Origin: a virus
Direction: 5' to 3' (one strand)
DNA: 59,878 nucleotides
Virus record (IMG/VR): IMGVR_UViG_3300010938_000042
Location: 1-59,878 of that record
Positions 50,738 through 58,788 of this stretch are shown piece after piece. The translations under genes were made by a program, and so were the position numbers. Within the stretch, counting starts at the first letter, position 1. The number at the start of each line of letters is the position of its first letter. Under the pieces are notes generated by a model. It searched no databases. It was not told the DNA's origin and saw only the letters and a list, made by a program, of their open reading frames with translations.

Positions 50738-51583
50738 ATGGCTAAAGATTGTTATTATTTCCCGCACGATCACCACTCAAGGAACGACGACCGAATACAG
50801 GTTTTGCTGATTGATGGTGGCGCAGCGGCCTATGGCATATTTTGGGCTATCATAGAGATACTTCATGAGGAAGAATCTCATGAAATTGAAATAACTGAAA
50901 TTTTCTACAAATCTTTTGCTAAACAGATGTCAACACCTGTTGAACAGGTGTTGGAAATATTGCGTTTATGCTTAAAATATGGCCTTCTTACTGAAAGGGT
51001 TGACGGAGAATCAGTATTTATCCAATCAGATCGTGTTAATAGAAATATAAAACACATTACAGAACTTCAAACCAAAAAGAGTAAGGCCGGCAAAGCAAGC
51101 GCCCAAAAACGTGCAGAAAATAAACATTTTTCAACACCTGTTGAACACGTGTTAACAGGTGTTGAACACATTCCAACAAATAAAATAAAAGAAAAGGAAA
51201 TAAAAGAAAAGAAAATAAAAGAAAACACATTCGAGCTTTTGTTTGACAAGTTTCGAACCCTTTACCCAGGTACGAAGCGAGGGAACTCAACAGAATTCAC
51301 AAATTTCACTAAAAAGCATTCTGACTGGAAGGAAACAATCAATTTTTTGATGCCTGCACTACAGAAACAGATAGCGCACCGTGCAAAATTGCAAGAAAAT
51401 AAACAATTTGTGCCGCAATGGAAAAATTTGCAGACATGGATAAATCAACGTTGTTGGGAAATTGAAATTGACGACATTGGAAAGAAAAAAGTAGCCGAAA
51501 TAAAAAGGCCTGAAGATTTTGATCCGTTTCAGTGGGAGCAGCTTTCGTATGACCAAAAAATTGAAATCACAAAAACGCATTAG
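50738..51583 (+). CDS. Replication-associated protein with DUF4373/Lin1244-like N-terminus
   Basis: A 281-residue protein. The N-terminal about 110 residues (YYFPHDHHSRNDDRIQVLLIDGGAAAYGIFWAIIEILHEEESHEIEITEIFYKSFAKQMSTPVEQVLEILRLCLKYGLL) match the winged-helix domain that starts many phage replication initiators. The C-terminal part is a Lys-rich helical linker plus a basic end. Followed 11 bases later by the primase-helicase, so together probably the initiator and helicase loader. Confidence 0.75.
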   Translation: MAKDCYYFPHDHHSRNDDRIQVLLIDGGAAAYGIFWAIIEILHEEESHEIEITEIFYKSFAKQMSTPVEQVLEILRLCLKYGLLTERVDGESVFIQSDRVNRNIKHITELQTKKSKAGKASAQKRAENKHFSTPVEHVLTGVEHIPTNKIKEKEIKEKKIKENTFELLFDKFRTLYPGTKRGNSTEFTNFTKKHSDWKETINFLMPALQKQIAHRAKLQENKQFVPQWKNLQTWINQRCWEIEIDDIGKKKVAEIKRPEDFDPFQWEQLSYDQKIEITKTH

Positions 51584-51594
51584 AAGCCCTACAA

Positions 51595-53466
51595 ATGATT
51601 ACAATCTTCAAAGACGGGGTAAGTAAGCAACCATACCCGATAACGCTTCCTAATGCCCTTAAAAGAATAAAAACGGGGCATTCCAAAGCGTTAGTGCTTA
51701 TGGTCAGAATGGAACCGGACAAAGATCGGCGAAATTTGATAAAAATTAAGCTCCCATCAGTTATTTTCTCCGGCCTGTTCAAAACAAGAGATGATTTAGG
51801 ATTGATCCGGCATTCTGGATACGCCATTTTGGATTTCGATCATGTAAGAAACACGGAAGAACTCAAAAGAAAAATATTTGAATTTCCGTTTATTTTGGCA
51901 ACATGGATTAGCCCATCGGGGGATGGTGTAAAAGCAGTTGTAAAAATCAAGAATGGCGAAAGGCACCGGGACCATTACAGGGCATTGCTTAAATTCTTTG
52001 AACCTTACGAAATTAACCCGGATCCAAAAAATATCAACGAGTCGAGATTGTGTTTTGAATCGTGGGATGAAAATTTATTGTCAAAAGAAAGCTGTCAGCC
52101 GTTTGAGGATGTTATCGAAGAAAAGAAATATGAACGGTTACAGGTAAAGAACGGAGAAACAGACGAATATTTAATATACTCAAAGATAAAAAAATGGGCC
52201 GAAAACAGGGGAGAAATATTTATCACAGGAAACAGAAATAACTTCCTTATGAAGATGGCCGCCGCCTGTAATAGAACAGGCGTGAGCAGAGATACCGCCT
52301 TCGGGCTTTTGGCCTCTGATTACCTTCACAATACGGACTTCCCGGTAAAAGAACTTCAGCAAATATTGAAATCTGTTTACACCAATTATACCGATCAGTT
52401 TGGCATAGCACGTTTTGAAAGTACATCTATTGTAAATAAATTAACAAGCGAAAAACTGGACGATAAAGCATTTGATGTGACATTGCCAGTTGCTGATCTA
52501 ATCTATTTTAATGAAGTTTCGAACAATATGAAGAACCGGATAAAATCCGGAATTGTGAGGGGGGAAACAACATACTTTCCGGTTCTTGATAATCATTTCA
52601 GATGGTTTAGAAAAGAAGTTACAGTTATACACGGATACGGAAATCATGGAAAATCGGCGTTTGCATATCAATTGATGCTGATAAAATCGATAATGGAAGG
52701 TAAAAAGTGGGTGGTGTTTAATCCGGAAAACAGCCCGGCGGATATGTTCTACCAGGATATTGCAGAAACGCACTACGGAATGATGTTTAAAGATTGGAAT
52801 AAGATTGATGAAATAAAATTAAACGAATCCATAGAATTCGTCAATGATCATTTTTATTATATTTTTCCGGAGAATGACCTGCCCACGCCGGAATATATTT
52901 TAAAAAGATTTATGGAAACGATAATAAAGCACAGAGTAGATGGTGTTGTAATAGATCCTTTCAATCAGCTATCCCATAAGAATCGCGGACGCAGGGATGA
53001 TCAATATCTTGAAGATCAATTATCAGACTTTAAAAGATTCGCACAATCTCATGATATATTCTTTATAATATGCGCTCATCCTCATTCACCCAAACCAAAT
53101 CAAAAAAATACAAAATACGATATGCCGACTGTTTATGAATTAGCCGGAGGAGCTATGTGGAATCATAAATGCGACAATATTATTTGCTATCACCGCCCAA
53201 ATTACTATATTAATCCCAAAGATAGTTGGTGTCAGGTTGCGAGCCAAAAGATAAAGAAACAAAAGATAAATGGAGTTCCTGGTGTTGTAAACTTTTATTA
53301 CGACCGATTAAGTGGACGATTTTATGAATCAGCTTTTGAGCCGACTATGATTGAAGTAGATGGTACTATATCGTCATCCTTCCAATCCGGATTCAATATA
53401 CTTGATAGAAAAACGCAAACAGAGTATGATATAACTATACCTTCAAAAAATGATTATGAATTCTGA
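51595..53466 (+). CDS. Primase-helicase (BT4734-like primase plus RecA-type helicase)
   Basis: A 623-residue fusion. The N-terminal third (residues 1-170: ALKRIKTGHSKALVLMVRMEPDKDRR..., GYAILDFDHVRN..., WISPSGDGVKAVVKI) is a BT4734/VirE-like primase-polymerase type domain. Middle HTH-like region about 200-260. The helicase part has Walker A GYGNHGKSAFAYQ (about 347-359), FNPENSPADMF, Walker B VDGVVIDPFNQL (about 452-463) and IICAHPHSPKP. This combination is typical of Bacteroidota phages and mobilisable elements. Main replication enzyme; ends overlapping the next gene. Confidence 0.82.
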   Translation: MITIFKDGVSKQPYPITLPNALKRIKTGHSKALVLMVRMEPDKDRRNLIKIKLPSVIFSGLFKTRDDLGLIRHSGYAILDFDHVRNTEELKRKIFEFPFILATWISPSGDGVKAVVKIKNGERHRDHYRALLKFFEPYEINPDPKNINESRLCFESWDENLLSKESCQPFEDVIEEKKYERLQVKNGETDEYLIYSKIKKWAENRGEIFITGNRNNFLMKMAAACNRTGVSRDTAFGLLASDYLHNTDFPVKELQQILKSVYTNYTDQFGIARFESTSIVNKLTSEKLDDKAFDVTLPVADLIYFNEVSNNMKNRIKSGIVRGETTYFPVLDNHFRWFRKEVTVIHGYGNHGKSAFAYQLMLIKSIMEGKKWVVFNPENSPADMFYQDIAETHYGMMFKDWNKIDEIKLNESIEFVNDHFYYIFPENDLPTPEYILKRFMETIIKHRVDGVVIDPFNQLSHKNRGRRDDQYLEDQLSDFKRFAQSHDIFFIICAHPHSPKPNQKNTKYDMPTVYELAGGAMWNHKCDNIICYHRPNYYINPKDSWCQVASQKIKKQKINGVPGVVNFYYDRLSGRFYESAFEPTMIEVDGTISSSFQSGFNILDRKTQTEYDITIPSKNDYEF

Positions 53467-53674
53467 TTTAACCTATGCAGACAGGATAGGGATTTTATTA
53501 CTGTCATTAAAAGAAGATCAGGAATTTATTATATCAGAAAAAGTTCGTCCTGAAAACGTGGAACTATTCATAGATATAGTGAAATCGTATATTGACAGAT
53601 CGTTTGGAAATATGGAAGGATTTTACATTGAATTCAGTAACGATTACAAAAAAATAAGAAAATTTTCTATTTGA
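53450..53674 (+). CDS. Small protein coupled to the primase-helicase
   Basis: A 74-residue protein (MIMNSDLTYADRIGILLLSLKEDQEFIISEKVRPENVELFIDIVKSYIDRSFGNMEGFYIEFSNDYKKIRKFSI). The start overlaps the end of the primase-helicase gene by 17 nt, so translationally coupled. Alternative ATG at 53456. Helix plus strands, no recognisable domain. Confidence 0.6.
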   Translation: MIMNSDLTYADRIGILLLSLKEDQEFIISEKVRPENVELFIDIVKSYIDRSFGNMEGFYIEFSNDYKKIRKFSI

Positions 53675-53849
53675 GAATGTTTACCGACCACTCCGAAAGT
53701 TTGGACTTGACAATTAATTTCAGTTCATCAACTTTTGACAATGGACAGCGAAATGCAACCGTTTTAGTTTGCTCGTTATATTTAGGTTTAGCACCAGAAC
53801 CTTGCCGTGTGCCTCCTCTTTGTTTTTTAATAATATCTTGCAACGCCAC
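53667..53849 (-). CDS. Small basic DNA-binding-like protein
   Basis: A 60-residue protein. MALQDIIKKQRGGTRQGSGAKPKYNEQTKTVAFRCPLSKVDELKLIVKSKLSEWSVNILK. The RGGTRQGSGAKPKY start resembles the RGG-x-R-x-G-A-G-R-P motif of small phage nucleic-acid-binding proteins, followed by an RHH-like TVAFRCPLSKVDELKLIVKSKL segment. It converges with the plus-strand gene and overlaps the 3' end of the next minus gene by 23 nt. Confidence 0.6.
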   Translation of the reverse strand: MALQDIIKKQRGGTRQGSGAKPKYNEQTKTVAFRCPLSKVDELKLIVKSKLSEWSVNILK

Positions 53850-54231
53850 CTTTTTTCATTTTTTTAGCGTTTCTTGCAGTAGCCTTGTTTAATCTCATTT
53901 GCGAGTTTTTTGAACCCCACCCTTTCATTGTTTTGTTAGTGTCTATTTCTTTGGGCTTGTTTTCTTTTTTCATTTGTATTCTGTCATCTTCAATTTGATA
54001 AACGCTAATATCCGAACAAGTGCAAAACACGGGTTTGTTAGCATAATCAAATCCTGCTAATTCAGCTTTTAATTTTTGAACAAACTCGAAAGGTAATGAT
54101 GGATAAGAACCATTTTGAAATATTGGCATAATTCTAACATAGCCTTTCATTGACCCTGCTGAATATTTTTTTACTGATGTTTTTAACCCTGTTTCAGTAA
54201 GAATTTTTGTTTGAATTTCTGATGCTTTCAT
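53827..54231 (-). CDS. Hypothetical phage protein, basic C-terminus
   Basis: A 134-residue protein (MKASEIQTKILTETGLKTSVKKYSAGSMKGYVRIMPIFQNGSYPSLPFEFVQKLKAELAGFDYANKPVFCTCSDISVYQIEDDRIQMKKENKPKEID...). It ends in a Lys/Arg-rich tail (RLNKATARNAKKMKKGGVARYY). Conserved-type Bacteroidota phage protein; a regulatory or DNA-associated role is possible. A -7 box (TATATTTG, minus, 54257-54264) lies about 26 bases upstream. Confidence 0.6.
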   Translation of the reverse strand: MKASEIQTKILTETGLKTSVKKYSAGSMKGYVRIMPIFQNGSYPSLPFEFVQKLKAELAGFDYANKPVFCTCSDISVYQIEDDRIQMKKENKPKEIDTNKTMKGWGSKNSQMRLNKATARNAKKMKKGGVARYY

Positions 54232-54370
54232 TTTGTTGTTGTTTTTAAATCTGATACAAATATACAACACTTATTTTTGATTTTGCAAACTTTTTCAAAG
54301 ATATTTTTAAATTATTTTCTAAAGTGTTGATAATCAAAGAGAAAAAAATATATAAAATCCACCCTAAAAA

Positions 54371-54517
54371 ATGAAAGTCATAGACCGAAATGAGTCCCAC
54401 GCCAGCAAATGCAGTTTCTTGGACAAAGAAAAGTTAAAGCATCAGGAGAAAAATGCTGGCAGGAGAATTAAAAGGGGATTGTTTCGTAACTATTTTGTCA
54501 ACACTCGCAAAAAATAA
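54371..54517 (+). CDS. 48-aa basic small ORF
   Basis: [48 protein letters not shown]. Basic throughout, with Cys/His at SHASKCS, and ends in front of a plus-strand -7 box. It is not in an operon with its minus-strand neighbours. Weak evidence: length and composition only. Confidence 0.4.
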   Translation: MKVIDRNESHASKCSFLDKEKLKHQEKNAGRRIKRGLFRNYFVNTRKK

Positions 54518-54519
54518 TA

Positions 54520-54527
54520 TATATTTG
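54520..54527 (+). promoter_or_regulatory. Promoter -7 box of the membrane-protein island
   Basis: TATATTTG, 3 bases before the ATG at 54531, implying a leaderless or near-leaderless message. Drives the two overlapping membrane-protein genes to 55114. Confidence 0.55.
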
Positions 54528-54530
54528 CAC

Positions 54531-54725
54531 ATGAAATATACTAAATTCATATTTTCAAAGAAGTGGCGCATCTGGACTGTCTTCTTTCTTGTATTTGATG
54601 TTTTATGCGCTTGGACTATGCTTAATGATAGTTCAAATTGGTATTGGATCACATCCGGAATAGTATTTTTTAACTCCATGTTTATTCTGTTTTCGTATAA
54701 CGAATACAAAATAGCCAATCCATAA
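54531..54725 (+). CDS. Small two-span membrane protein
   Basis: A 64-residue protein: basic N-terminus (MKYTKFIFSKKWRIW), then a span (TVFFLVFDVLCAWTML) and a second (WITSGIVFFNSMFILFSY). The start at 54531 is preferred over a longer frame that begins at 54453 and shares no upstream promoter. Stop and start overlap with the next gene (TAATG). With that gene it is probably a membrane-associated moron, perhaps for superinfection or cell-surface change. Confidence 0.65.
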   Translation: MKYTKFIFSKKWRIWTVFFLVFDVLCAWTMLNDSSNWYWITSGIVFFNSMFILFSYNEYKIANP

Positions 54726-55114
54726 TGGCTGAATCTGCTCTGATTTTAATATTTGTATGTTATTCTCTATTACAGGGCTTTATAGATGCACACACATATC
54801 ATTACCAAAATACCTCAAGTAGTCCAGGGGGGTTGAATCTACACCCATTTCTATCAACAATAAGGGGTTTTATACTTATTTTGATATACTTTATTTGCAA
54901 TCATATATTATTTATAGTTGGCTTAGTCCTTATTTTTAGTTTTTTCCATAATGGGATGTACTATTTGACACGAAACAAACTTGATCCGAACCTCTATAAA
55001 AAAAAATGGATGGACTCATCTACCACCTCTACATCTTTTTTTGAATTTGATTTTGTGGAAAGGATCCTTCTAATGGCCAGTGGAATGGTTTTAATTGCGA
55101 TGTCATTCATATAG
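54725..55114 (+). CDS. Membrane protein of unknown function
   Basis: A 129-residue protein with three or four spans (ALILIFVCYSLLQGFIDA, GFILILIYFICNHILFIVGLVLIFSFF, ILLMASGMVLIAMSFI) and a soluble loop. Encoded by TAATG coupling right after the small membrane protein. Followed by the CTAAAG-loop hairpin at 55138-55158, which may act as its terminator. No family recognised. Confidence 0.65.
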   Translation: MAESALILIFVCYSLLQGFIDAHTYHYQNTSSSPGGLNLHPFLSTIRGFILILIYFICNHILFIVGLVLIFSFFHNGMYYLTRNKLDPNLYKKKWMDSSTTSTSFFEFDFVERILLMASGMVLIAMSFI

Positions 55115-55137
55115 TTTGTGGCTTTTGCTGACATACT

Positions 55138-55158
55138 CCCACGCCTAAAGGCGGTGGG
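55138..55158. repeat. CTAAAG-loop hairpin (between island and NinG-like gene)
   Basis: CCCAC-GCC-TAAA-GGC-G-GTGGG on the plus strand, followed by CTTTCTGGCGAA. Same loop as the element ends around tnpB, with the flank in the form of the 45176 copy (GGGCTTCTG). Convergent to the minus gene at 55171-55542, in a position where a terminator would be expected. Confidence 0.5.
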
Positions 55159-55170
55159 CTTTCTGGCGAA

Positions 55171-55542
55171 TTACTCGTAATATTCCGTTTTTAATTCGTC
55201 TTTAAGATCGTATATAAATATTGCTTTAGGATATATGCTCAACAAGTATTCTTTTGACCCATTATCGTACAAATGATGTATGTCTGGCAACGTCATCACA
55301 ATATTTTTTTTATAGAGACGGAATCTTGGATATGCCCCCTTGGAAAGCACATGAAGAAATGATGTGGGATGAAAATCTACCCTTTGCCACGTGACCTGAC
55401 ACAGACCCTTTCGTTGCTCATAAATTTGTCTAAATAAAGTAAGCTCTCCAGATGGCTCGCGCTTTTTGGATATTGTTTTTTTCTCCTTTGGCGTAGAATA
55501 TTTCTTTTCGTAAGGATAAAAGCTATTTGATAGATCAATCAT
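55171..55542 (-). CDS. NinG/HNH-like recombination-associated protein
   Basis: A 123-residue protein. SGELTLFRQIYEQRKGLCQVTWQRVDFHPTSFLHVLSKGAYPRFRLYKKNIVMTLPDIHHLYDNG carries the pattern seen in small phage HNH-type or NinG-family proteins (Cys, FLHVLSKG with His, and HHLYD). A first Cys/His set may bind metal. Third gene of the minus operon after SSB-like and exonuclease genes, so probably part of early recombination. The function is inferred. Confidence 0.62.
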   Translation of the reverse strand: MIDLSNSFYPYEKKYSTPKEKKTISKKREPSGELTLFRQIYEQRKGLCQVTWQRVDFHPTSFLHVLSKGAYPRFRLYKKNIVMTLPDIHHLYDNGSKEYLLSIYPKAIFIYDLKDELKTEYYE

Positions 55543-55562
55543 CGGATAGTATTTATTTTTTT

Positions 55563-55592
55563 CGGCAAGAAAACTCCGATACCTTTAGGTTT
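55563..55592. repeat. CTAAAG-loop hairpin (overlapping exonuclease stop)
   Basis: Plus strand CGGCAAGAAAACTCCG then ACC-TTTA-GGT. The reverse complement reads ACCTAAAGGT...GGAGTTTTCTTGCCG, like the 46470 copy. The TAA of the exonuclease gene (55585) lies in the loop, and the NinG-like ATG follows about 21 bases later. Confidence 0.55.
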
Positions 55593-56571
55593 CTGATGTA
55601 TCTTCTTCAATAATATCTGCGACTTTAGATAGTTCATTTACGTCATATCCCTCCTTTTCCATTTCTTCAATTACTATTTTGTTCTTATCCGTAATTTTTG
55701 CACCATCCTTTACTCGTTTTAAAACCCTATTGAACCTGTTTATTTTTGCCGTTACTTCGTTTCTATAATCTTCCGGCTGATTAAATCCATAAATCATTGT
55801 AAGATATGGAGAATATTCAACCCCTGGTGATTTATTAAATCTTCCATCAAATATAATAAGAGGCTCCTTCGTCGGCATCTCATTAGCAGAAATATAGCCG
55901 TGTAATTTCTCCAACTCATTATAATATTGAGATTTTAAAATATCCGGTTGTTCAATATCAAATTCCAGTAAACGACAATCATCACGACAAATATAAGCCA
56001 CTGAACCCCGTCCGATATTAAGGCCCATTTGATAGTGAAGTAATTGCAATTGATGATTTACCAACGGACCTTTTATTTTTACCCGATCAAACATAAAAGA
56101 TGAAAGTGATTTTATCTCTTTAACGGATACAGCAATTTCTCCAGTATATTCTAATGACATAGTTTCAATCACATTGTTAAAAAACCATTTAATTTCTTCG
56201 CTCATAGGATATTTGTCGAGTTCTTGTCTTGCCTTGTCGTAATCCGGTTTGCCACCAATCAAAAAATCTATCTTGCCTTTTACAGGTATCTTTCCATCCT
56301 TTATCCATACTTCCTCTTGTCTGGAAATGACTATGCCGGAGGTATTCAATACCATAAATACAATCCATTCGTATAAGTTTCCTGCAAAAAATTTCCTTTT
56401 TGCCCGATCATTTGGAGGATTAGATGGGACTATCCCATTCATTTTCAAATACCTGTCAATGAGTGGGGATCCCATTTCAGATGCCCATGCGTAGTCTCTT
56501 GGTTTTAAATCACGGTCTTTTTTTGAAATAATAGTCCGATTCCATATTTCATATAGTGTTTTTCCTTTCAT
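55585..56571 (-). CDS. PD-(D/E)XK exonuclease (YqaJ/RecB-like)
   Basis: A 328-residue protein started at MKGKTLYEIW (56571). Upstream extension to 56595 would begin inside a hairpin. The nuclease core is visible: GKIDFLIGG (about residues 103-111, acidic residue of motif II) and VSVKEIKSLSS (motif III E-x-K, about 155-165). The remaining protein is helical. Phage exonucleases of this class make 3' ssDNA for annealing. Located between SSB-like and NinG-like genes. Confidence 0.72.
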   Translation of the reverse strand: MKGKTLYEIWNRTIISKKDRDLKPRDYAWASEMGSPLIDRYLKMNGIVPSNPPNDRAKRKFFAGNLYEWIVFMVLNTSGIVISRQEEVWIKDGKIPVKGKIDFLIGGKPDYDKARQELDKYPMSEEIKWFFNNVIETMSLEYTGEIAVSVKEIKSLSSFMFDRVKIKGPLVNHQLQLLHYQMGLNIGRGSVAYICRDDCRLLEFDIEQPDILKSQYYNELEKLHGYISANEMPTKEPLIIFDGRFNKSPGVEYSPYLTMIYGFNQPEDYRNEVTAKINRFNRVLKRVKDGAKITDKNKIVIEEMEKEGYDVNELSKVADIIEEDTSET

Positions 56572-56577
56572 AATACT

Positions 56578-56621
56578 TTCGGTAAGGAAACCCACTTGTC
56601 TTTAGCAAGTGGGATGAATTG
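56578..56621. repeat. CTAAAG-loop hairpin (upstream of exonuclease gene)
   Basis: Plus strand CGGTAAGGAAACCCACTTG (start of an 8-bp stem, CCCACTTG/CAAGTGGG, 56591-56613, loop TCTTTAG), then GATGAATTG. The reverse complement, CAATTCATCCC...GGGTTTCCTTACCG, is nearly the same as at 46470-46515 (AATTCATCCC...GGGGTTTTCTTGCCG). Lies between the SSB-like gene and the exonuclease, 7 bases upstream of its ATG. Confidence 0.65.
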
Positions 56622-56631
56622 CAAGCCGGTA

Positions 56632-57261
56632 TCAAAATGGCAAATAGGCATCTCCTTCAGCTACTTCAACAGGCGGTTTTGATGAATCAAACTTGAATGA
56701 GTTTATATAGTTGCAATAGAAATCGCGTTCCATAAGTTTAAACGATTTGTATTCACGATCACCCATTTTTTCCTCTTTTGGGAATGGCTTCCCCATTGGA
56801 TTTTCTTTAGAAAAGAAATAAGGCAGCTTTCCTTTTTCATCAGCCCTTGGATTGCCATTTTGGTAAATATTCATCCCAATTATTTTATTGCCTTCTTTAC
56901 CTTCAAAAGAAAACGGGGCAAGCTCAATGGATGTATGAAGATCGGCACATCCTATTTTGGCACAGAACGAATCAAAATATCTTGATTCAACAGGCAGTGA
57001 AACAATATATTTTTCTCCTACATCCTCAATGTGAATGTCGAGGTATTCGCCAAAATCCTTTTTTTCTATTTTCATTTCTTTTATTTTACCCGATACGCGG
57101 TCGTGGTGAAGCTCCCATGTATCTTGCCCTGCATTTTTGCCCTTTGTCTTTTGACGTGTAACAGCCCCCAGTGTTCCTTTTTCTACGGTCTGAGCGAACT
57201 TGCCGCCAATGATCGTAAGATAGATTCTTTTTGATGGCCCATGCCCTGATGTGAGTCCCAT
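56632..57261 (-). CDS. Single-stranded DNA-binding protein-like
   Basis: A 209-residue protein. Beta-rich, with basic residues in the first half (RIYLTIIGGKFAQTVEKGTLGAVTRQKTKGKNAGQDTWELHHDRVSGKIKEMKIEKKDFGEYLDIHIEDV), like an OB fold. It ends in an acidic, aromatic tail EVAEGDAYLPF, reminiscent of the acidic C-terminal tip by which SSBs recruit partners. It is followed by an exonuclease gene, fitting a recombination role. Call by features, not by close match. Confidence 0.62.
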   Translation of the reverse strand: MGLTSGHGPSKRIYLTIIGGKFAQTVEKGTLGAVTRQKTKGKNAGQDTWELHHDRVSGKIKEMKIEKKDFGEYLDIHIEDVGEKYIVSLPVESRYFDSFCAKIGCADLHTSIELAPFSFEGKEGNKIIGMNIYQNGNPRADEKGKLPYFFSKENPMGKPFPKEEKMGDREYKSFKLMERDFYCNYINSFKFDSSKPPVEVAEGDAYLPF

Positions 57262-57288
57262 AATAAATTGATTTGGTTTATATTGGTT

Positions 57289-57489
57289 TTAATTATTATT
57301 TTTTTTACGTGGCGCACCCGGTTTTCCTGGACCAATTGGCTGAAATAAAACTGAATCTATATACATACATGGGTTTCCACGCTTATTGCGCCCCAATTCA
57401 GGAATAATAGTACCCTTTTTGATCCTGCGCCGTATTACTACTCCAGATACATTTGATTTTTTCGCGTATTCTGCTATTGTTAATTTCAT
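57289..57489 (-). CDS. Small helix-turn-helix-like protein
   Basis: A 66-residue protein. MKLTIAEYAKKSNVSGVVIRRRIKKGTIIPELGRNKRGNPCMYIDSVLF resembles a MerR/excisionase-type HTH (AEYAKKSNVSGVVIRRRIKKGTI), then a Pro/Lys-rich tail. First gene of the early operon; a -7 box TATCTTTG (minus, 57503-57510) lies 13 bases upstream. Perhaps an excisionase or early regulator. Confidence 0.6.
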   Translation of the reverse strand: MKLTIAEYAKKSNVSGVVIRRRIKKGTIIPELGRNKRGNPCMYIDSVLFQPIGPGKPGAPRKKNNN

Positions 57490-57636
57490 GTAATTTTTAT
57501 TACAAAGATAATATATTTTTTAAGGTAACTACATACTTATCTGACCCACTTTCCTCGTTCATTTTAGCCTCATTTTTCATGCGTTTTTGATGGTCTATTT
57601 AGTTCGTTTTATCCTGTTTCTTTTTAGCGATTATTT

Positions 57637-57849
57637 TCATTGCCGTTTCCAATCAATCTCCCGTACATCCTCCAAGTCCGACCTCAATTCAATGAGAGTG
57701 GATTGGAGTAATCCCTGTTCCGCCTTATTGAACTTGGCAGGATGGTCGGGATTGAGTTTGTTTTCAAATTCCGATAAAGATATACCGACCTTAGATGCCA
57801 GAAACTCCTTATTCAGATTCCATTTGTCAATCACATCTACTATATCCAT
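57637..57849 (-). CDS. HTH (Cro/XRE-like) small regulator, coupled to recombinase
   Basis: A 70-residue protein (MDIVDVIDKWNLNKEFLASKVGISLSEFENKLNPDHPAKFNKAEQGLLQSTLIELRSDLEDVREIDWKRQ). NKEFLASKVGISLSEFENKLNP is an HTH-like segment. The ATG overlaps the TAA of the recombinase gene (TAATG), so the two are made together. A directionality or control role for the recombinase is a reasonable inference. Confidence 0.6.
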   Translation of the reverse strand: MDIVDVIDKWNLNKEFLASKVGISLSEFENKLNPDHPAKFNKAEQGLLQSTLIELRSDLEDVREIDWKRQ

Positions 57850-58718
57850 TACGCTTGTTTTAAGAGTTTAGTTTTAGAATTAGTGTCAAGAATGAATTGT
57901 AAAGGTGTAGTGATTTTACTAATCATATTATGGCTTATATGACCATATATTTGAGTAGTCTTAATCGTTGAATGTCCGAGTAATCTTTGAAGTATGCTCA
58001 TATCCGTTCCCGCTTCAAGAAGATGAGTTGCATAACAATGACGGATTAGATGCGGGTGAACTCTCTTTTTTATTCCTGCAAGAGAAGCATACTTCTGTAA
58101 AAATTCCGAAATACTCCTTTCAGAATATCTTGGAGCATTATTCTGTCCATTGAATAAATACTCCTGAGGTCTATATTCTTTGTAATAGATTCGGAGCAAC
58201 TCAAGTAAGGTAGGGTCAAGAGTTACCTGTCTGTCTTTTCCACCTTTTGCATCACGGACATTAATAATCATTCGTGAATTATCAATATCGCATATCTTTA
58301 GATTGATTACTTCTCCAACTCTTACACCTGTACTATACATTAGGCAAAGAATAGTTTTGTGTTTGAGATTTGAACACGAAAAAATTATGCTCTGCATTTC
58401 TTCCACAGAAAGAACAATAGGCAATCTTCTGTTCCGTTTTGCATATTCAATATATTTGAATTTGTTTGGTTGGCGAAGAACATATTTATAGAAACATTTA
58501 ATTGCCGAGTGATGCGCCCTTTGAGTATTCTGTTCATCAAATTGCCATAGATAGTCCTTGATGTCAGATTCATTAATCTTTATGGGATGCGTTTTCTTCT
58601 CATTAAAATAATTCAAAAATACCCCAATACAAGACACATAATTATCAATACTCTTGGGACGAAAGAATTTTCGTTCTAATTCTTTTCTAAACTCGTTCAT
58701 ATACTTGGAAATTTCCAT
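57849..58718 (-). CDS. Tyrosine recombinase (XerC/IntI-like), candidate cassette integrase
   Basis: A 289-residue tyrosine recombinase. N-terminal SAM-like core-binding domain (residues 1-90: FRPKSIDNYVSCIGVFLNYFN). The catalytic set includes SVEEMQSII, STGVRVGEVINL (Arg, about 130), VHPHLIRHCYATHLLEAGTDM (His-x-x-Arg, about 220-240), QRLLGHSTIKTTQIYGHIS (second His, Tyr about 257). It resembles XerC and integron integrases. By eye the segment before HxxR is short, without the extra IntI-specific domain, so it may be a Xer- or phage-type enzyme. Its start lies 54 bp from the first cassette boundary, and it reads away from the array, the typical position of an integron integrase. Confidence 0.8.
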   Translation of the reverse strand: MEISKYMNEFRKELERKFFRPKSIDNYVSCIGVFLNYFNEKKTHPIKINESDIKDYLWQFDEQNTQRAHHSAIKCFYKYVLRQPNKFKYIEYAKRNRRLPIVLSVEEMQSIIFSCSNLKHKTILCLMYSTGVRVGEVINLKICDIDNSRMIINVRDAKGGKDRQVTLDPTLLELLRIYYKEYRPQEYLFNGQNNAPRYSERSISEFLQKYASLAGIKKRVHPHLIRHCYATHLLEAGTDMSILQRLLGHSTIKTTQIYGHISHNMISKITTPLQFILDTNSKTKLLKQA

Positions 58719-58772
58719 TACTCTTTATCTTAATTATCAATTAGTTACCTTATGTGTAATCTATATTCTATG
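58719..58772. other. attI-like junction between recombinase and first cassette
   Basis: AT-rich stretch with GTTACC (58744-58749) and TATG followed by the first cassette boundary (GTTAGCGG, 58772-58779). On the plus strand the order is recombinase start, this region, then TTAGC of the first cassette, as attI precedes cassettes in integrons. No matching arms; attI sites are not palindromic, so this is consistent. Confidence 0.5.
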
Positions 58773-58788
58773 TTAGCGGAAATAAAAT

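Noticed and set aside
54434-54718. 94-codon minus frame opposite the small membrane protein
   Set aside because: The plus-strand gene has a promoter at the right distance, membrane spans and TAATG coupling; the minus frame has none.
57849-58718. Plain prophage integrase with attP beside it
   Set aside because: Not excluded, but the next base pairs are a cassette boundary with a palindromic site, and no tRNA-like att core was seen; kept as the alternative in the gene entry.
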